A DNA stretch of 64,000 nt from Citrus sinensis (lineage: Eukaryota; Streptophyta; Magnoliopsida; Sapindales; Rutaceae): NCBI RefSeq assembly GCF_022201045.2, contig NC_068556.1, positions 23,603,501 to 23,667,500 of the forward strand, written 5' to 3'. The notes under the pieces are model-generated. The model was given only the letters and a program-made list of their open reading frames with translations. It searched no databases and had not been told where the DNA came from. Made by a program: the position numbers and the translations under genes. Shown piece after piece: positions 1 through 12,751 of this stretch (position 1 is its first letter; each line of letters opens with the position of its first letter).

Positions 1-1679
1 TTTTAACCAAAATGATCTGTTGAAAGGCGTGCAATAGGGGGAGAATACTTTTTTCGCTTGCGTTAGAAAAATGCACAAAGTCCATCCAAAGAAAAAAACA
101 ATGCACAAAGACTTTGACGAATTGCAAGCATTGCTCTAGAAAAGCAAGAGCGGGAGCAGAAGAATTCTTTAATTAGTCGCATAACTTGACTTCAAGTGTT
201 CGATTTAGCAATATTCTAATCTTGCCCTTTCGTCATTATAATATCTTGCATCATGATGATATTACTTTGATAATGAGAGAAATCAAATAATATTCACTAA
301 ATAACAAATTCCTCATACCAACCGAATCAAACACATAAAATACGATAAATTTCTTTTCCCAAGTTGGTTTTACTTCTTGTTAATACCCGTGACTCCGTCT
401 TACAATTTTGTAATCTCCTGCTTGTTAAATTATCAAATCTATCTCAGGAGAGGGAGAAAAAAAAAATACTTTCATTGTATCACTTCCTTTCATTAGATTC
501 TTACCATATTCATTTATATAATAATTATTTTAGAAGTACAGATGTCACACTGCAACAATCTAATGGAAGTGGTATCCAATCTTTTCTTTAAAATACTTGT
601 TTATGTAAACATTTACCGAGGATAAAGTCAATATTTTCCTGTGGTCCTGAAATATCTAAATTATCTAGAAGCTTCAAATACAAAAACAAAAGCAAACCAA
701 GACATTAAGTATATGTTTAGTTAAGGTGATTAAGCATCCTGGGGAGGTAGGAATTTAAAAAAATTAATTTGACTTTACTCATTCTTTATCTTTAAAAAAA
801 TATAAATTGAAAGATGAAACATCATCAACTTCTGAATTCTACAAACGTTACAAACTATTTCTATACATAAGTTCTATGGTTCACATATGGAAAAAGAAAT
901 AAAAATAAATAAATTATTCGGATTTATGCTTTCATATAAATTATGCTATCAATTCAGATAAAAAAAAAATGCTACCTAATATTTTAAAGAAAAAAATCAG
1001 ATGATATTTTAAATAAATGTGTCAAAACACTTATTTTCAGATGATTTTGGTGTGTAAAAATAGATAACTTGATACTTATAATTAAATGTTCAAATTAAAA
1101 ATAAATATTCAAAGCTATTTAGAGTAATGAAAATAAACGAAAATTATCTAAACATAGATACAAATTAACAAGAAAGAAAATATTTTACAAATGAAAATGA
1201 ATTTGAATCCCATGGTGAGTTGTGGTGAGTGGTGAAAATCTTGTCTCACAGAACACACACACGCACATATAAATAGTAATTAATTAATTATACATTCTTA
1301 TTCATCGACCACCAGTTACAGTATTTGTATTACATATACATGCTCAGTATAAGGTCGATTAACATTAAATTTTAAATCCATAATAAGAAAAAAATTGCTA
1401 ATCACATATAAGTCAAGGAAATGGCAGTCTAGTCTAGCCGGCCTAACACGATAGCCAGTATATTTGTTAGCAGAAGACTTCAAATTGTTCAGTCAAGTAA
1501 ACCGATAATTGTCTATCATAACTTCTTTGACTTATTATATGCCGGTCCTTATCTGAAGTGAGATGAATTAAATACACACACATGAATCCCCATAAGGACC
1601 GATATTTTCCCTTCATAGTGGGGCCTCGCTTTGGAGAAACGAAGCCACAAATGCGCAAGCCAGACTTTAGGTCGTTCAA
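1..1679. other. AT-rich intergenic DNA
   Basis: No coding region, RNA gene or clear repeat is supported here. Open frames are short, lack family resemblance and sit in AT-rich sequence. Confidence 0.6.
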
Positions 1680-4600
1680 CAATGGTGGCCGCTGTCGACG
1701 TTCATTGATGTTGAATGTTTACTCAATTAATTGGTATGGCCGAATTTAAGGAACTATGAAATCAGCAAATTAGATTTTTTCATAATATCACAGCAGGTAT
1801 CCCGGGTAAAAGTTCACATTACATTGAACGTTGACCGACAGTCTCGACCCATTCTAAGCTTAGTCATTTTACATTCCACCTTAACCAGATTAGATTGGAT
1901 TCAATTATATTGAATTATATAATATTGTCTTATATCTAATATAATATTATATTAAATTTTATTTAAATATAAAAAATATTTATAAGTATTTGAGAGTATT
2001 AATATTAATTGAAAGGTAATTAATAAAATATTAAATATATAGTAAATTACTTATTGGGTAGTTATAATTACAATAAAAAAATATAAATTAATAAAACTAA
2101 TTTAATTATTTAACTAATTTTTATGAAATATTTTAGATATATTTTATTTTATCAAAAAGTTAGCAAATAATATATAAAAAAGAATTAACTAATAGTGTTA
2201 TTAATTTTCATGATTATTTTTAATATTATATTAGTGATAATTAAATTTAATACAATAAGTTATTGTAATAAATTATTAAATAGTTAATTTTATTGAAGTA
2301 AAAGTACCGATTTAAGCAGAATATAAAAAAATAAATTTCGAGTAAATTATGAATAAATATTTAATTGAATAAATATATTTTGAATAATAAATAAAAAATA
2401 CCATTATATATGAAAGAAATATTACAAATGAATAATATCTTTCTCTTATTCTAATCTCATCTAAACCCACTTATAAATTAGGATTGATAATCTCTTGATT
2501 TAAGGACTAAATTTGATCATAGTCTTCCTAATCCAATTCAAGGAAAGTTGCCAAATATAAGATAAAAATTTAATCCCAAAGTTAGCCTAATCTCATATTT
2601 AGTCCTAACCCCGAAACATAGCCGTAAAATCTTATCTTCTTAGTTTACTTGGGCTTAAATCTTTTATTTATTACTCTTTTTTTACATGATACATTCTAAT
2701 CTTGAGTAGATTCCTTTTTTAGTTTATTCATTAGGATGAGACATCAGTTCCTAGTTCATGCTCCTACAGTTAAAAACATGTGGAAAAATTCATTTGATTT
2801 ACTTATATATCCCATCAAAAAGTAATATTAAACACTTAAAGAAAACCAACGAAGAATAAATGCCTAATCCAATGGGCTAAATCGAAATTTACCTTATTTA
2901 CCATTTTAATTTGAAAATTAGAGTGACGCCGTTCAAAGTCCATATTTTTTGTCATTAGACACCACCACAGTAACAAATGATTATAAGATCGTGTCAGGCT
3001 TTTCCAATTTTCAGATTCGTGCGATAAAAAATCCCATCTTAATAGATAAATTCATATCAACCCATTAGGCATTGACCATTCAATGATCCTAGTGCTTTGT
3101 TCACCTGTATTAATTTCCTATATCTGTTTGTCCTTTTGCATATATAATTCGATTAAAAATAAATTGGTAGTTAGAATAAATGTCTACGATGGTGGAACCA
3201 TTTTAAAGGGTTTAGCTCCCGGGCCCCTAAGCTCCAAACCTTTAGACCATTTGTGCAAAATTTTCTGTTTGGGCTTCTCAAACCTATTAGATTTCAACAT
3301 TTTTTCATTCTCAAATTTTTCTTATGAGTGATGGCACATCAATTTTTTTCTTATGTAGTAGCCAACGGTCATTCAATTTTTATTATGGAGTGAAGCTTGG
3401 ATGATTGTCATCCATAAGATATGTACTTGAGCGATAAGTCGTCTAAAATAATTAAACATGATTAATTGTGTTTTCATCTAATAAATAAATAGTTAAACAA
3501 TTTGCGGCTTAATACAGTCAGCTTCACCCACAAAGAGATATGTCTTGACACATATTCTTCTCCCAGAATGGTCAGGATAACATCCATGAAATCCTTATCA
3601 CCAAACAAGAGTAATTTGTAGTTCCTTTATTTGCAGTTCTCTTCACGATCTTTTGAAATATCCTCCAATATTTAAACCATTGCTTCATATCCACCACAAC
3701 TCCTGGTTCTAGTTGTCCGCACAATTCTACTCTTATATATATTTGTAAGTCATGTACATTGGCATTACGACAAGAAATTCTTTTGAGCTTGTTAGTTATC
3801 TTATTCGTGGGCATATAATTAAGAAGCAAAATAAAAAAAAATATTAATGCATCGTTATAATTGTCTGCCATATTGGTCTGCAGTATTAATTTGGTGGGTA
3901 TAAGTCTCGAGACATTGAAGAGATGCATATATATAGTATAACCTGGATAAATTGATAGCCAAAAAACTATGAAAAATCTATTAATTTAGTAAATATTATA
4001 TATTAACAAATTAATAATTTATAATTTATAAAAATAACATCATGTTCATAATAGGAACTTTTATGAAGCATAGATTTAGTATAATTAGAGAATGTAGTGA
4101 CTCCATCAAGCTATATGATACGATTCTAATTTATTATTGATCGAGTGAATCATTCACTTGATAATCTCTTGACGGATCATGATTGTATGACAACTAATCA
4201 GAGAAGATTTTTTGACAATATATTGAGACGATCTCTCTCTTATTTCTCTTAACATAACATATATAATACAACAATGGTTTCTCATCTCAAAGGTGTAAAG
4301 AAAATTAACATTGACCGATAAAATGTATAAAATATTATGCCAATATAATAAAGAAAATTATAGACATCATATATATTTAATTTAAAATTAGTTCATCATT
4401 AATTTATATGTTAATGGGTTAGAAAAATATATATTTTTTTAAAATTGATTATCTAATAAATTTAGTTACGCCATGCCCCTGTCTGATTGATACGACCTTT
4501 ATGATGATGCTTGATGATGGATTGCTTAAATGAGACAATACGTCGAGCACATAGCTCATTTCATCAACCACCTTAAATTGCTTGATGAAACTTGAAAGAA

Positions 4601-4720
4601 TAAACAAATTTTCTTGAATAAAGTTATATATATGTTTTTTCAGTTTGTAAATATGGTTTGAAATTGAATACAAATGTTCATTTCATCAAACACGATGCAT
4701 TACTTGATATTTTTTTGAGT
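1680..4720. repeat. Old segmental duplicate, copy 1
   Basis: Blocks of this stretch recur in the same order at about 6.49-9.23 kb. Examples are the GATGTTGAATGTTTACT block (near 1708 and 6767), the blocks near 3060-3960 and 7570-8640, and the block at 4449-4700 matching 9030-9230. The copies are diverged and interrupted by indels, so the duplication is old. The part matching the small membrane-protein frame of copy 2 (8883-9107) has lost the ATG and the frame here (about 4449-4560), so this copy looks non-coding. AT-rich stretches between the matching blocks, such as 1910-2450, hold nothing I recognise. Confidence 0.6.
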
Positions 4721-5083
4721 TTGTACGGCTTGAGATGAAACCCACTGATTTAAAGAAAAAAAAAATCGGGGATCTCACTTTAAAATATATTATACTTGTT
4801 ATATAACGGGGGAAGAAATTTTTTTTCTCTTTTTATTTTTAGCTTTTCAATGCTTAGAAAACTTTTTAAAGAACATTTACACATTAAAAAAAAAAACAAT
4901 TTTTTTTCCTTTTTTTACTCCTAGTATTTAGATACAACTTGTCCGTGATAATTGATATTAGCATGTTACCACCATTCCAATGTAATGGACGCTTCCCTTG
5001 AATAATATATCTTTGGAGCAAAGTATTTTAACAGAGTAAATTACAATTTATTGACTATACACCTTTATAATTGCGGTCCAAAT

Positions 5084-5773
5084 TTACCATATCCTGCTGG
5101 TACATTTAATCTTGGAGCATGACAACATTTCAATGAAAGATAGAAAGTACAAAACAACAGAAACCCCAAATTTAATTTGGAATACAATCAACTCGAGGAT
5201 GTCCGATATACAATCTTCTTCGAAGACAGTGTACTTGCAGTAAAGATTGTCTCTGTCAAGTGCATCAACTCTGCTTTGCATACTTGTGCTTACTACCTTT
5301 GAGTCACATTATCAAATTGGCATTAGATGTTCTGAATCTAATATATGCACGCTCTAATCTTTGTGGTGCATTCATTAATGAATATTTAGATGGGTAAAAA
5401 TCATTGTGTGCCCCTAACTAGCAGCTTTGTACATAATAATTTCCTTTCTATTTTAATAAGGCTCTAATCCTCCCATAAATGGCTGATGAACAGCAATGGA
5501 TAGTATTAAATCAGAAGTAATTTTGTTTTATTATGATGATTACCATAAAATTGTACATACACGCAAATAGATAGAGCAAAGATTCGCAGAGAAATTTTAG
5601 ACTACTACTTCAATGCTGCCAACTTCTCCATATCCTTGTTCATATACGATGCTCTTGAATGCTTGTGGCAACAGCTTTGGGAAAAGATTGTGAGAGTCAA
5701 TAACAAAAGCTTTGAACATTCTGGATGGAGCAGCGGCAACTGAGCCATCTTTATCAAAGCGAAGGACACCCAT
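5084..5773 (-). pseudogene. PR-10 (Bet v 1 family) pseudogene
   Basis: Exon 1 reads from an ATG at 5773 as a clear PR-10 start ([11 protein letters not shown], then PSRMFKAF and [12 protein letters not shown]). It runs into a TAA at 5597-5599 where working paralogs read FAEG before the intron. Exon 2 homology resumes near 5290 (QSRVDALDRDNLYCKYTVFE) but has lost two bases just before this point relative to the gene at 36468-37103. After IKF the frame enters unrelated sequence and stops at 5084, so the C-terminal third, including the long final helix, is absent. The closest relative in the window is 36468-37103: both carry the altered loop with Glu in place of the third Gly. Three independent lesions make a working product very unlikely. 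Confidence 0.85.
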
Positions 5774-5830
5774 GTTTAAGTTTAAAAATGATAATTTTTT
5801 CTGTGGAAATGCAGAACATTTAAAGGACTT

Positions 5831-5840
5831 AATATATAGA
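5831..5840 (-). promoter_or_regulatory. Remnant TATA box of the PR-10 pseudogene
   Basis: On the minus strand a CTATATATT box lies about 60 bases upstream of the dead start codon. The surrounding context (TTCCAAGTC before it, CTTTAAATGTTC after it) is shared with the TATA regions of the intact genes at 42.5, 59.2 and 62.2 kb, so this is an inherited PR-10 core promoter. Confidence 0.5.
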
Positions 5841-5849
5841 CTTGGAAAT

Positions 5850-6475
5850 TGGAATGACCTTTCAAGTCAACAAGTCAACAGCATTTTGAAATAAGTAATT
5901 AAATACAGAATCTTGTACCCATCAAATATAAATATTTCGAGAGTAAAGAAGCTCCATCGCATGGATTTACCACCGTTATATTTTTGTCCTTTTTTTAACT
6001 TTTCCTCAATCTAAAATTACCACCGTCTTCGAAAATAGATTTTTTTTTTCATAATTAATGTTCACAGAAATAACTCAAAAATTAGTAAATTACTTATCAA
6101 TTAAGTTTATATCCTACTCTTAAAATGTTAAAGAGTTTTACAACACTGTAAAATTTTGAAAATTTATCGTATGTGGATAAATATTACACCAGCAATAAAG
6201 AAAATTGATATAACACTTTAAAATTAACATCTCCTAAAAAAATTGAAATATTTGAAGATTGCAAATAATTAATAAGATCTTCAACCAAGATATCGAAAAT
6301 TGATACAAAATTCAAAGAAAATGATACAACGTTAGACTGCTCAATTTAACGTATACATTACAAATCATTTTTTAAAATAGATTCGGAGTGTACATTGTCG
6401 AAGAAAAACCTGAGAACATTGATCAATTAAGACAAACAAAGAAACAAAATCCGGAGTAAAATTCCGAGTGTCGAT
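5850..6475. other. AT-rich DNA with an orphan PR-10 3' flank
   Basis: The stretch from about 6230 to 6470 resembles 9690-9930 and, more weakly, 14440-14620. Those regions lie downstream (3') of the two PR-10 genes at 10.1 and 14.8 kb. Shared pieces include the run ending AACCTGAGAACATTGATCAA here and the AACCTGCAAGCATTGAT form there. No coding exon follows at the expected place, so this looks like the 3' flank of a lost array member. Confidence 0.4.
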
Positions 6476-6948
6476 TCACCGTTGTTCAACAATGGTGACT
6501 GCCGTCAGCATTTGTCCATCTCGCATTTTTTTTTCTTTTAATGATCTTTTAACAATTGAAATTGGGAGAAGTCTATGTTACAGCTTCTGTAAGTAACAGC
6601 AGCCAATGGGGAACTCCCACGGGTGCTAGAGGAGAGAGAAAGAGGTCCCAATGCATGGTGATGGAAATGGGAAAGTTCGAAGCTGTTACTTGCAGCTTCT
6701 GCACCTTAGCCATGTCCTTGAAATTGATGGTAAATGGAACCCAAAAAAGAAAAAGGAATAAAATTGATGTTGAATGTTTACTTTATTAATTGTCATCATG
6801 ACCTAATCTTAGGAATTGTGAAATCAGCAAATTACATTTTTTCATAATATTGTAAGATGATGAGCTGGTAGAGATTCCGGGGTATCATGCAAGCCAATAT
6901 GCCTGTACCTATATCACTTACATTGGACTTTGGACCTTCACTAAAAGT

Positions 6949-7224
6949 TTCGAACCTATCTTTTTTTTTTTTTTTTGATTACATGAGACTATTGCTCCGA
7001 TTACAACTCATATTACATGAGAATATAACTGATATGTACAAATCAGATTATAACTGGGACCAACATACATCAAAACTAATGGAGTGCTGCCCAGATTTTA
7101 ACCCTCTCAAATATTCGAGGGATGTTTACTCCTCGCACTGGGGCAAGGTAGCAGATTGCCTTCACTCAATTTTATTTTAGGAAGGAAACACCCCCACATG
7201 CATTGTGGGGGTTCGAACCTATCT
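6949..7224 (-). mobile_element. SINE-like retroposon with 13-bp target-site duplication
   Basis: A perfect 13-base direct repeat, TTCGAACCTATCT, flanks a 250-base insert (6949-6961 and 7212-7224). The insert begins on the plus strand with a T run (about 6962-6976). It is therefore a minus-strand retroposed copy with a poly(A) tail, as left by LINE-type target-primed reverse transcription. Read in its own direction it starts with a potential hairpin, CCCCCACA/TGTGGGGG with a 5-base loop. I see no convincing pol III A and B boxes, so it may be a 5'-truncated LINE tail or a SINE of unknown family. There is no coding capacity. Confidence 0.75.
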
Positions 7225-8882
7225 AAGATGGATTATTTAAGATCTTATCTTCTCATTTTACCTGCACTTAAATTTTTTATTTATTGTTATTTAAGATCTT
7301 ATCTTCTCTGTTTACCTGCACTTAAACTTTTTTATTTATTGTTCTTTTTAACTATGTACATTCTCCTTACCTTTAGTAGATTCTGCTTTAATTTAGTCAT
7401 CCTTGCATTTTTATTTATTCTTATTTGTCGTATTAATTTGAAAATTGGAGTTACGCCATAACTCCACTTTCTGTCATAAGACACCACCGTAATAACATAT
7501 GATTAAAGATTGTGCCGAGCTTTTTTAATTTTTAGATTTGTGCAAAAAAGATCTTATCTTAATAGATCATTTCATATCAACCCATTAATAGTAACCATTC
7601 AATAATCAATCCCTTGCTTCCATCTTTTTTTTTACACGATTAGTTACTTTTGTACTAAATTTTGTAACTTATTTATTTTATCAATGTGGTTGTAAACCAC
7701 CGCTTAGAAATATATGCTTCAAAGGAAATTAGAGTATTGGTTATGTATAAGTTTTGATTAATTTAAATTATTTACTCAGTACATGATGAGATTAGGAGAG
7801 AATATTGATCATTAATTTCTCATATCTTTTTGTCTGTATGTATATATAATTCGGTTTAAAATAAATCAGTAATTAAAATAAATGTATATGAGGGTCTTAG
7901 AAGATAAAACATGGGGTGAGAACGTGCCACTAGCGGTGGAACTATGACTTTAGTCCCGAGGCCCTAAATACGCAACTTTAGCCCATTTTATACATATTTT
8001 TCAGTTTGGGTCTTGCAAACTCATAGTTTTCAACCTTTTTCATTCTCAAATTTCTCCGATAGACGCTGTGTCAGCTTTGTTCTCATCTAACAGACGAAAA
8101 TCGTTTAAATTTTACTCCTCTACAATGTGTACTTAAATGTTCAAGTCGTCTAAAATAATTAAAGATGGTCGTTTTGTCGTCTAATAAATAAGTAGATAAA
8201 CGATTTGTTGGTTTAATACAGTCAGCTTTAAATACAAGAAGATGTGTATTACCATGTGTTTTTCTTTTACAATGGTCAAGATGCCATACATGAAATCCTT
8301 ACCATCAAACAAGAGCAATATGTCATTGCCTTAATTGTAGTTCTCTTAATGGCCTCTTGAAATATCCTCCAATATTTAAACCATTGCCTTAGATCCACCA
8401 CAACTCCTAGTTCTTAATTAACAATTCTTCTCTTATATATATGTGTGTGTGTGTGTCTCACGTACATTACAACTATGAAATTTGTATTTACTTGTTAGGT
8501 ATCTTATTTGGTGCATAGAATTAAGGAGCAAACCCAAACAATTTATTAATGCATTGTTATAATTGTCTGTCATGTTAGTATGCCAGTATTAATTTGGTGG
8601 GTAAGTTTCTGGCCACTAAAGAGATGCATAAATATGGTCATTAATATCTGTAGACCAAGCACCACCCACTTCCGGCATACCTACAGCAGCTCCCGAGTGC
8701 ATATTAACATTTAAGAACATAAATTTACCTCAAATTGGACAGAATCATTATTCATGTTGCAGCCAATTTCAGATTGTAATTAAAATCAGTCTTGATTTTA
8801 TATACGATGACCAAATTAAAGCGAACATGCTTTTGCTTTGCATCAAAACTTGAAGCAGTTCATTCATGTTCATGGCCATCAT

Positions 8883-9107
8883 TTAATTGTTGTGATTATG
8901 ATTGATCTTATTTTTGTTTGAATCAGTGGAGTTATATGACAATGCCGTCAAAGTTACGGCAAAAATGATAAATGAAAGGATAAGCAAGTTGAATGCTTTT
9001 GACGACTGAACAGATTTTTGACATTTCATCTGCCATTTTCTTAGTCGTGCCATGCCCCCACCCGATTCAAACGTCCTTGATGAGGATGATTGTGATGGAT
9101 CGCTCAT
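8883..9107 (-). CDS. Small single-pass membrane protein, hypothetical
   Basis: An ATG-initiated frame of 74 codons. Residues 1-30 are Ser-rich then basic (SQSSSSRTFESGGG, MARLRKWQMK). Residues about 39-59 (AFNLLILSFIIFAVTLTALSY) form one hydrophobic helix, and the tail is Asn/His/Lys-rich. With basic residues before the helix, an N-in membrane anchor is plausible. I do not recognise a family. It starts about 130 bases downstream of a TATA box whose context matches the PR-10 promoters (9225-9262). The paralogous stretch at 4449-4560 is broken, which argues against strong constraint. It may be a chance frame in a decayed PR-10 flank. Confidence 0.3.
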   Translation of the reverse strand: MSDPSQSSSSRTFESGGGMARLRKWQMKCQKSVQSSKAFNLLILSFIIFAVTLTALSYNSTDSNKNKINHNHNN

Positions 9108-9224
9108 TGAGGCAATACGTCGAGCACTTAGTTCATTTCATCAAACACCTTCGCATTGCTTGATGAAACTTGAAAGGATAAATGAATTTGCTTGAATGTT
9201 GATGGTACTTAAGTTTCTGGATAT

Positions 9225-9262
9225 GGAGAACAACTTAAGGATAATATATAGAGCAGTGAGTG
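9225..9262 (-). promoter_or_regulatory. PR-10-type core promoter not attached to a PR-10 gene
   Basis: On the plus strand the block GAACAACTTAAGGATAATAT continues into ATAGAGC. It matches the blocks GACAACTTAAGGGCATATAT (42.48 kb) and GAACAACTCAAGGGTTTATA (62.20 kb) that hold the TATA boxes of intact PR-10 genes. The following leader also shares the CAAGCAAATTCATTTATC stretch with the 62 kb gene. Downstream on the minus strand there is no PR-10 exon but the small membrane-protein frame. Confidence 0.5.
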
Positions 9263-9269
9263 AGTGAAT

Positions 9270-10136
9270 TTTCAAGTCAAATGTTCTTTGGAAATAAATA
9301 AAGTATTGAATCATGTATACACATCAAATTTAATACTCAAAGAATTTCTGTTATTATGTCTCAGAAGATATATAATTATTTTCAAATCACCCAAAAACTT
9401 TACTTATTAACGAAGTTTAAATTTTATAATGAAATAATTTTTCAAATCGGACAAAGTGGGATGTCATTGTATGTCTCCATCTTTCCCTCATTTAATTAAT
9501 CTATTTAATGCTATATGATATTCTATGACGACATCAAAAGTGTTGAGTCTTGATTCTTTTTGCCTTTTCTAATTTAGCTATTTATTTTTTGAATTGTGAA
9601 ATAGTATACAAAATAATTTTACAAGATACAAAATTTATTATTTAATAAATAAATATCACAACACCTGAAATGTGTAATTAATATTGCTCGTTACATATAT
9701 CTAAAATATTTGAAAACGGCAAATAATAAGGTAAACCAGCGAGATATCAAATATTTCATAATTCAAAGATAAGTAACAACATTCAACTTCTCAATTCATA
9801 GGACATTACAAAGCACGAACCATTCTGAGAGTACATCGACACAAAAAAAAAAAAAAAAAAAAAAACGAAAGAAACCCGAGACTTAGTAGTCTTGGAGAAA
9901 AGTTCACTCAGGAAAACCTGCAAGCATTGATAGAAATAAGCTCTTTTTACAAGCCACTTATATAATCAATCTTCCAGGCTAGCTAGTTCTTATTATCAAG
10001 TTCAAATAAAGGAAGTACTTTAATTTGGCCGAACAATATGCAACAATGCAACAACACACGGCTTATTAAAGCAAAGCAAGCGCGCACACATACGGAAAGC
10101 AAGAAGCAGCTGATTATATTGCAGAAAACGTATATC
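9270..10136. other. 3' flank of the first PR-10 gene, with a poly(A) run
   Basis: Non-coding, AT-rich. A run of about 24 A lies at 9842-9865. The last 200 bases resemble the 3' flank of the gene at 14773-15761, showing that the tandem duplication included downstream sequence. Confidence 0.5.
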
Positions 10137-10861
10137 TTAATTGCAGACATCAAGATTTGCCTGGAGATAGGCTTCGACACCCTTGACGACTCCGATAACT
10201 TTTTCTTTGCCAGCTTTGGCTTGCTCTTCTGTGACCTCCACCTCACCTTTGGCGTGGAGCTTGCAAATGGTCTTGCAGATTGATCCTCCATTAGGAGATG
10301 CCCTCCATTGGTGCTCATAGGATATTTTTTCCAACTTGTAATCCGCCAAATCATTCCCTTCAATCACGCTGTACTTTAATTTAAGATTCACTTTGTCTTC
10401 TTCTTCAATCTTGTGCTTCGCGTATTTGACCTGTCCTCCTGCATATAGAATATATTTAACGTTAATATATAAATCTATATAATTAGTGCCTTCAGCGGGC
10501 AATTTATATACACGATACAGTTCTGGCCCGTAATCCACAGCTGCTGCTGTATTATGCGTCAAGCAAAAGTGGGTGCTTAAATTTAAAATTAAGTGGTTAG
10601 TAGTTAGAGGCGCAACAATTAGGAACATGAATGCTCAATTCAATGAGCGATATAAAATAATTATTATATATTAATTAATTAACCTTCAACAATGGTAAAT
10701 TTCTTGATGCTTCCAGGACCTCCGTTGCCTTCAAGGACCTCAACGTTCTTAACGACATCTGGGAAAATCTTGGAGGGGAGGTTGTCAGAAGCCAAGGCAT
10801 TGAACATCCTGGCTGGGGGGACTGCATAAGTCTCCTCAGATTCATAAGTGACAACGCCCAT
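10137..10861 (-). CDS. PR-10 / Bet v 1 family protein, gene 1
   Basis: Two exons: 10684-10861 and 10137-10438, joined across a 245-base GT-AG intron at the conserved phase-1 site inside the Gly of VEG|G. The product is 159 residues, the normal family length. The glycine-rich loop is canonical (GNGGPG, residues 45-50). The C-terminal helix carries Glu148 and Tyr150 (VEAYLQAN), residues linked to ribonuclease activity in some PR-10 proteins. PR-10 proteins are small cytosolic proteins with a large hydrophobic cavity that binds cytokinins, flavonoids and similar ligands; many are induced by pathogens and several are allergens. Which role applies here cannot be read. A TATA box lies 114 bases upstream of the ATG. 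The nearest paralog is the gene at 14773-15761, sharing the TYAVPPARMF and DVCN signatures. Confidence 0.92.
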
Positions 10862-10974
10862 GATACTACAACGAAATTAAAAAGTTCGAAAAATGATGAA
10901 GATAAATGGAGTATGAATAATTAGAAGGAAGCTGCTTTGAGTCTGAGGTGAGGAGATGTATGAAGCTGGGGGTG

Positions 10975-10984
10975 CTATTTATAG
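10975..10984 (-). promoter_or_regulatory. TATA box of PR-10 gene 1
   Basis: CTATAAATAG on the minus strand, 114 bases upstream of the start codon, leaving a leader of roughly 80 bases. Confidence 0.65.
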
Positions 10985-12751
10985 ACTGGATTGGAGCTTC
11001 TAGAATTTGCCCATGTATATTAATATAAGAGCTAGTTGACAGTTTTGACTAACAAAGTATGGGGATTGTCATTTTCTTTTACTGAAATTAATTTATACTA
11101 TTTATTCTCTATTATTTTTATAATAATTAATAATTCCTCAAATATTAAAAAAAATTAAAAAAAAAGAGGATTATTTATTGATTTCAGTATGGGAGAATTT
11201 GGTAATCTCCCAACAATTAGATGTGCTCATTCTATATCGTGCCTTATTAATACATTTCTTATTTTTAAATAATTTTTTTACAAATTCTGAAGTAACCGGT
11301 TCTGGGTAGATATTGTCAAATTATTGATGTCATAAAATTTCTATAATATACAAGAATATTTAACACTTTAAAGGGCATGAATGCAGGAAAATAAAATTAA
11401 AGATGTTTCTGATCTGTAAAGTAAACAAGTTAACATTTATAAAGATATTTAAAAATAAAAATAAAAATTCATAACCATTAATTTTTTTACTGTGGAAGAA
11501 AAATATAGTTCATACAAAGCCTAAATGTACTCGATACTAAACAGTGGGCTAAAAAATGTACTAAATACTGGAAAGAGATTATTTTTATAAGTTAAAGATA
11601 GAAAACTAATTGCATATAAGTCAAACAAATACTAAACCTTAAAAAAGATACAAATTCGTCTATATTTTGATGTTGTTTAGTCTCTATATTTTTAAAATTT
11701 CTCAAAACATTCTTCTTGCAAAGTTATTGACACCCTTGCAATTATTATTATTATTTTTGGCATACTTTTACAATACTATCCTTTTACAATAATGTTTATT
11801 TTTTAGACATTAATAGAAAGAAAACAATTAAATTACTAATTCAATTCCTAAAAACGAAATAGAAACAAAATGAGAATATATTAATTTTTGTGAAACACTC
11901 TATTGAGGGGCTAATATATTAATATTTATTAATGCCCAAAAAATTGATAATTTAATTTTTTACAATATTAATTTTTTTGGATATACGTGAGTTTCTAAAA
12001 AAAATTAATATATATTCTTTTTTATTTTATTTTTGGACTCATACTGGTAATTTATTTTTTTATTAATGTCAAAAAAATTATTATAAGTGGATAATATTAT
12101 AAAAGCAAGTTAAAAAAAATGTGCATCAATAATTTAATAGAATAGATGTTTTGAGATATTTTAAAAAATATAAAGAATAAACAGATAATAACCTCAAAAT
12201 ATAAAAATTAAATAAGTTTTTTATCCGCTTATAAATAGTCCCGTGATATTACTGTTTATAGCTGATGAGATCTCATATTTAGTCAACTAAAACAGAAAGT
12301 TGTCCATGAAGTCTTGATTTCATCTGCCGGTCTGCATCGGATGGAGAATTAACTCTAAAAAATGTAAGGCTTTAGCCAAATTTTCTCTTCTGACACACAA
12401 AAACCTTGACTTGTTCAACTAGTCCCCAGCTGTTCAAGTATGGGGGCTGATTGCAGTCAGCACTTTCAGACTCGCAATTATTCTCCTCTCTACTTCAACA
12501 TTGCAATTTATGTTGAATGTTACTCCTTGAATGGGCTTTGGATAATATTGTTAGAAAGTTTGAACTGAGTTTTCGGGAATTTTAAAGTATAGCAATGGTT
12601 ACGATGGAATTGGTCTAATGTGGAGCACTCCTTCCTTCGTAACCACATAATTGAAGTAATAAATAGTAAAAACTACATTATTATTTTGATTTTGTGGTTA
12701 TAAAAAAGTACCCCACCTTATACCAACTCCAATATAACTGAACTCCTTAAA

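Larger units (their letters stand above)
6485..9230. repeat. Old segmental duplicate, copy 2
   Basis: Second copy of the segment at 1680-4720, in the same orientation. It differs by a retroposon at 6949-7224 and by an intact small membrane-protein frame at 8883-9107. Outside these the 300-base stretches hold only AT-rich sequence, including a short GT run near 8443. Confidence 0.6.

Noticed and set aside
364..591. Plus-strand frame of 75 codons
   Set aside because: Starts at TTG, no homology signal, AT-rich context.
1540..1610. Inverted CCGGTCCTTAT/ATAAGGACCG pair
   Set aside because: Short, no further pairing, no promoter or repeat context.
10038..10283. Plus-strand frame over PR-10 exon 2
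   Set aside because: Shadow of the minus-strand exon, with no family resemblance. The same holds for plus-strand frames at 36514-36854, 41600-41955 and 58561-58806.
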